The translations under genes and the position numbers were made by a program. This document shows, piece after piece, positions 11,799-13,033 of a stretch of DNA of 13,033 bases (the stretch's first letter is position 1; every line of letters begins with the position of its first letter). The notes under the pieces are model-generated. The model had not been told where the DNA came from, searched no databases, and saw nothing but the letters and a program-made list of their open reading frames with translations. Origin of the DNA: Phycisphaerales bacterium (GTDB taxonomy: Bacteria; Planctomycetota; Phycisphaerae; Phycisphaerales; UBA1924); assembly GCA_030680655.1 (NCBI GenBank), contig JAUXUZ010000242.1, positions 1 to 13,033 on the forward strand, written 5' to 3'.

Positions 11799-13033
11799 AT
11801 GAACACACCCAACTCAAACTTCCCCCCCGACTTCACCTGGGGCGCCGCCACCAGCGCCTACCAGATCGAGGGCGCCTGGGATGCCGACGGCAAGGGCCCG
11901 TCCGTCTGGGACGACTTCTGCCACCAGCGCGTCCCCGCCGGCAGCACCGGCAACATCCCCGGCCAGGTCTACACGCCCGGCAACGTCTACATGGGCCAGT
12001 CGGGCGACACCGCGTCGGACCACTACAACCGTTTCCGCGACGACGTCGGCCTGATGAAGCAGATCGGCCTCCGTGCCTACCGCTTCAGCATCTCGTGGCC
12101 GCGCGTGATGCCCTCTGACCCCACCACGATCAACCCCAAGGGGCTCGACTTCTACTCCCGCCTCGTCGATGCGCTCCTCGAGTCAGGCATCACCCCGTGG
12201 GCAACGCTCTTCCACTGGGACCTCCCCCTCTGGGCCGCGCACCGCGGCGGCTGGCTCAACCGCGACATCCAGCACTGGTTCGCCGACTACACGCGGGCGG
12301 TGGTCGACCGCCTCTCCGACCGCCTCACCCATTGGATCACGATCAACGAACCACAGATCTTCCTCGGGCCCAGCGAGCACGAGGGCACGCAAACCACCAA
12401 CGCACGCTGGCCACACAGCCAGCGCCTGCTCGCCGCGCACAACTGCCTCCTCGCCCACGGGCGTGCCGCCCAGATCATCCGCTCGAGCGCCAAGAAGCCC
12501 CCGCAGATCGGCTGGGCACCGATCGGCCGCGTTAAAGCCCCCTGGTCGGCCCCTCTCTCCGCTCCAGCACCCGACGGACGCATGCTGAGCGACCCAACAC
12601 CAGAGAACATCGCCGCGGCCCGTGCAGCCACCTACGCCACGCTTTACAAGGACTTCTGGACCAACGCCTGGTTCGCAGACCCCGTTGTCTTCGGCACATA
12701 CCCAGATGACGGTCTCGCCCTCTACGGCAACGACGCCCCGCCGGAGGTCCGCTCCCCGGCCGATGGCGACATGGCGACCATCAAGCAGCCCCTCGACTTC
12801 TACGGCATCAACGTCTACGACGCCGAACTCTTCCGCGCCTGCGCCCCCTACCCGTCAAACCCCTGCGGCCCAGCCGCACCGTTCGAAAAGGTCGACTTCC
12901 CCGCCGGGTGGCCGCGCACCGCGATCGGCTGGTTCATCCTCCCCGAGGCCCTCTACTACGGCGCGAAGTTCCTCTACGACCGCTACAAGCTCCCCATCGC
13001 GATCACCGAGAACGGCCTCTCGAACACCGACTG
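11799..13033 (+). CDS. GH1 family beta-glucosidase (3' truncated by window end)
   Basis: GH1 enzymes hydrolyse terminal beta-glycosidic bonds of oligosaccharides with retention. The open frame from ATG 11799 gives 411 residues before the window ends. Family landmarks are FTWGAATSAYQIEGAW (12-27, with Q22 in the substrate site), DHYNRFRDDVGLMKQIGLRAYRFSISWPR (74-102), LFHWDLP (137-143, H139 and W140), acid/base E184 in TINEP, the aromatic region LDFYGINVY (332-340) and nucleophile E404 in ITENG (codon 13008-13010). Family members usually run about 440-470 residues, so only the last barrel elements are missing. It has no signal peptide and is likely cytoplasmic. An insertion-like stretch between DDF (38-40) and DHY, about 43-71, is Gly-rich and longer than in many members. 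Its place after the exported glycosidase and ABC ATPase suggests it processes imported oligosaccharides. There is no Shine-Dalgarno sequence before the ATG. Confidence 0.95.
   Translation, partial: MNTPNSNFPPDFTWGAATSAYQIEGAWDADGKGPSVWDDFCHQRVPAGSTGNIPGQVYTPGNVYMGQSGDTASDHYNRFRDDVGLMKQIGLRAYRFSISWPRVMPSDPTTINPKGLDFYSRLVDALLESGITPWATLFHWDLPLWAAHRGGWLNRDIQHWFADYTRAVVDRLSDRLTHWITINEPQIFLGPSEHEGTQTTNARWPHSQRLLAAHNCLLAHGRAAQIIRSSAKKPPQIGWAPIGRVKAPWSAPLSAPAPDGRMLSDPTPENIAAARAATYATLYKDFWTNAWFADPVVFGTYPDDGLALYGNDAPPEVRSPADGDMATIKQPLDFYGINVYDAELFRACAPYPSNPCGPAAPFEKVDFPAGWPRTAIGWFILPEALYYGAKFLYDRYKLPIAITENGLSNTD

Noticed and set aside
11546..11851. Minus-strand open frame with HRGHRGGGGHRG-like repeats
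   Set aside because: Repeat translation of the second spacer, overlapping the GH1 and ABC ATPase coding ends in antisense.

Overview
The window reads as a contiguous, high-GC piece of a planctomycete-like chromosome, most likely from the Phycisphaerae/Phycisphaerales. This is inferred from the GC-rich coding, a PEP-CTERM-like exported protein ending in PTP, a hydrophobic stretch and RRRR, a parallel beta-helix protein, and an NAD-dependent DNA ligase and FolD with lineage-looking peculiarities. No rRNA, tRNA, transposase, phage or CRISPR feature is visible.

Layout. Positions 2-298 hold the 3' end of a secreted-type beta-helix protein, convergent with a CYTH-domain protein (318-824, minus) that lies downstream of ligA (912-3137, minus, GTG start). 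Divergent from ligA is folD (3339-4235, plus). Next come tatA (4369-4662, plus), a SnoaL/NTF2-like protein (4756-5145, minus), a PEP-CTERM-like exported protein (5395-6294, plus) and a CoxG/SRPBCC protein (6391-6861, minus). The right half is a carbohydrate locus, all plus strand: an exported multidomain discoidin plus six-hairpin glycosidase-like protein (7005-10286), a MalK/UgpC-type ABC ATPase (10489-11592) and a GH1 beta-glucosidase (11799 to beyond the window end).

How the carbohydrate genes fit together (inference): the exported enzyme would act on a glycan outside the cytoplasm, the ATPase would energise an ABC sugar importer whose permeases and binding protein are elsewhere, and the GH1 enzyme, which lacks a signal peptide, would hydrolyse the imported oligosaccharide. 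A LacI/GalR-type operator (6980-6993) overlaps the likely transcription start of the first gene.

Most notable observations: (1) FolD carries Q, H and E at the three positions that normally form the cyclohydrolase site (K, Q, D). (2) ligA, folD and the NTF2-like gene each have a TAnnnT box 5-6 nt before the start codon, which suggests leaderless mRNAs; the ligA and folD boxes form a 13/14-matching inverted pair. (3) The two ~200-nt spacers flanking the ABC ATPase gene are pyrimidine-rich on the plus strand, share a 41-nt block, and contain short tandem repeats with 8-, 9- and 10-bp units. (4) LigA carries an insertion of about 23 residues in its helix-hairpin-helix domain. I do not see a clear new multi-gene defence or mobile system here.
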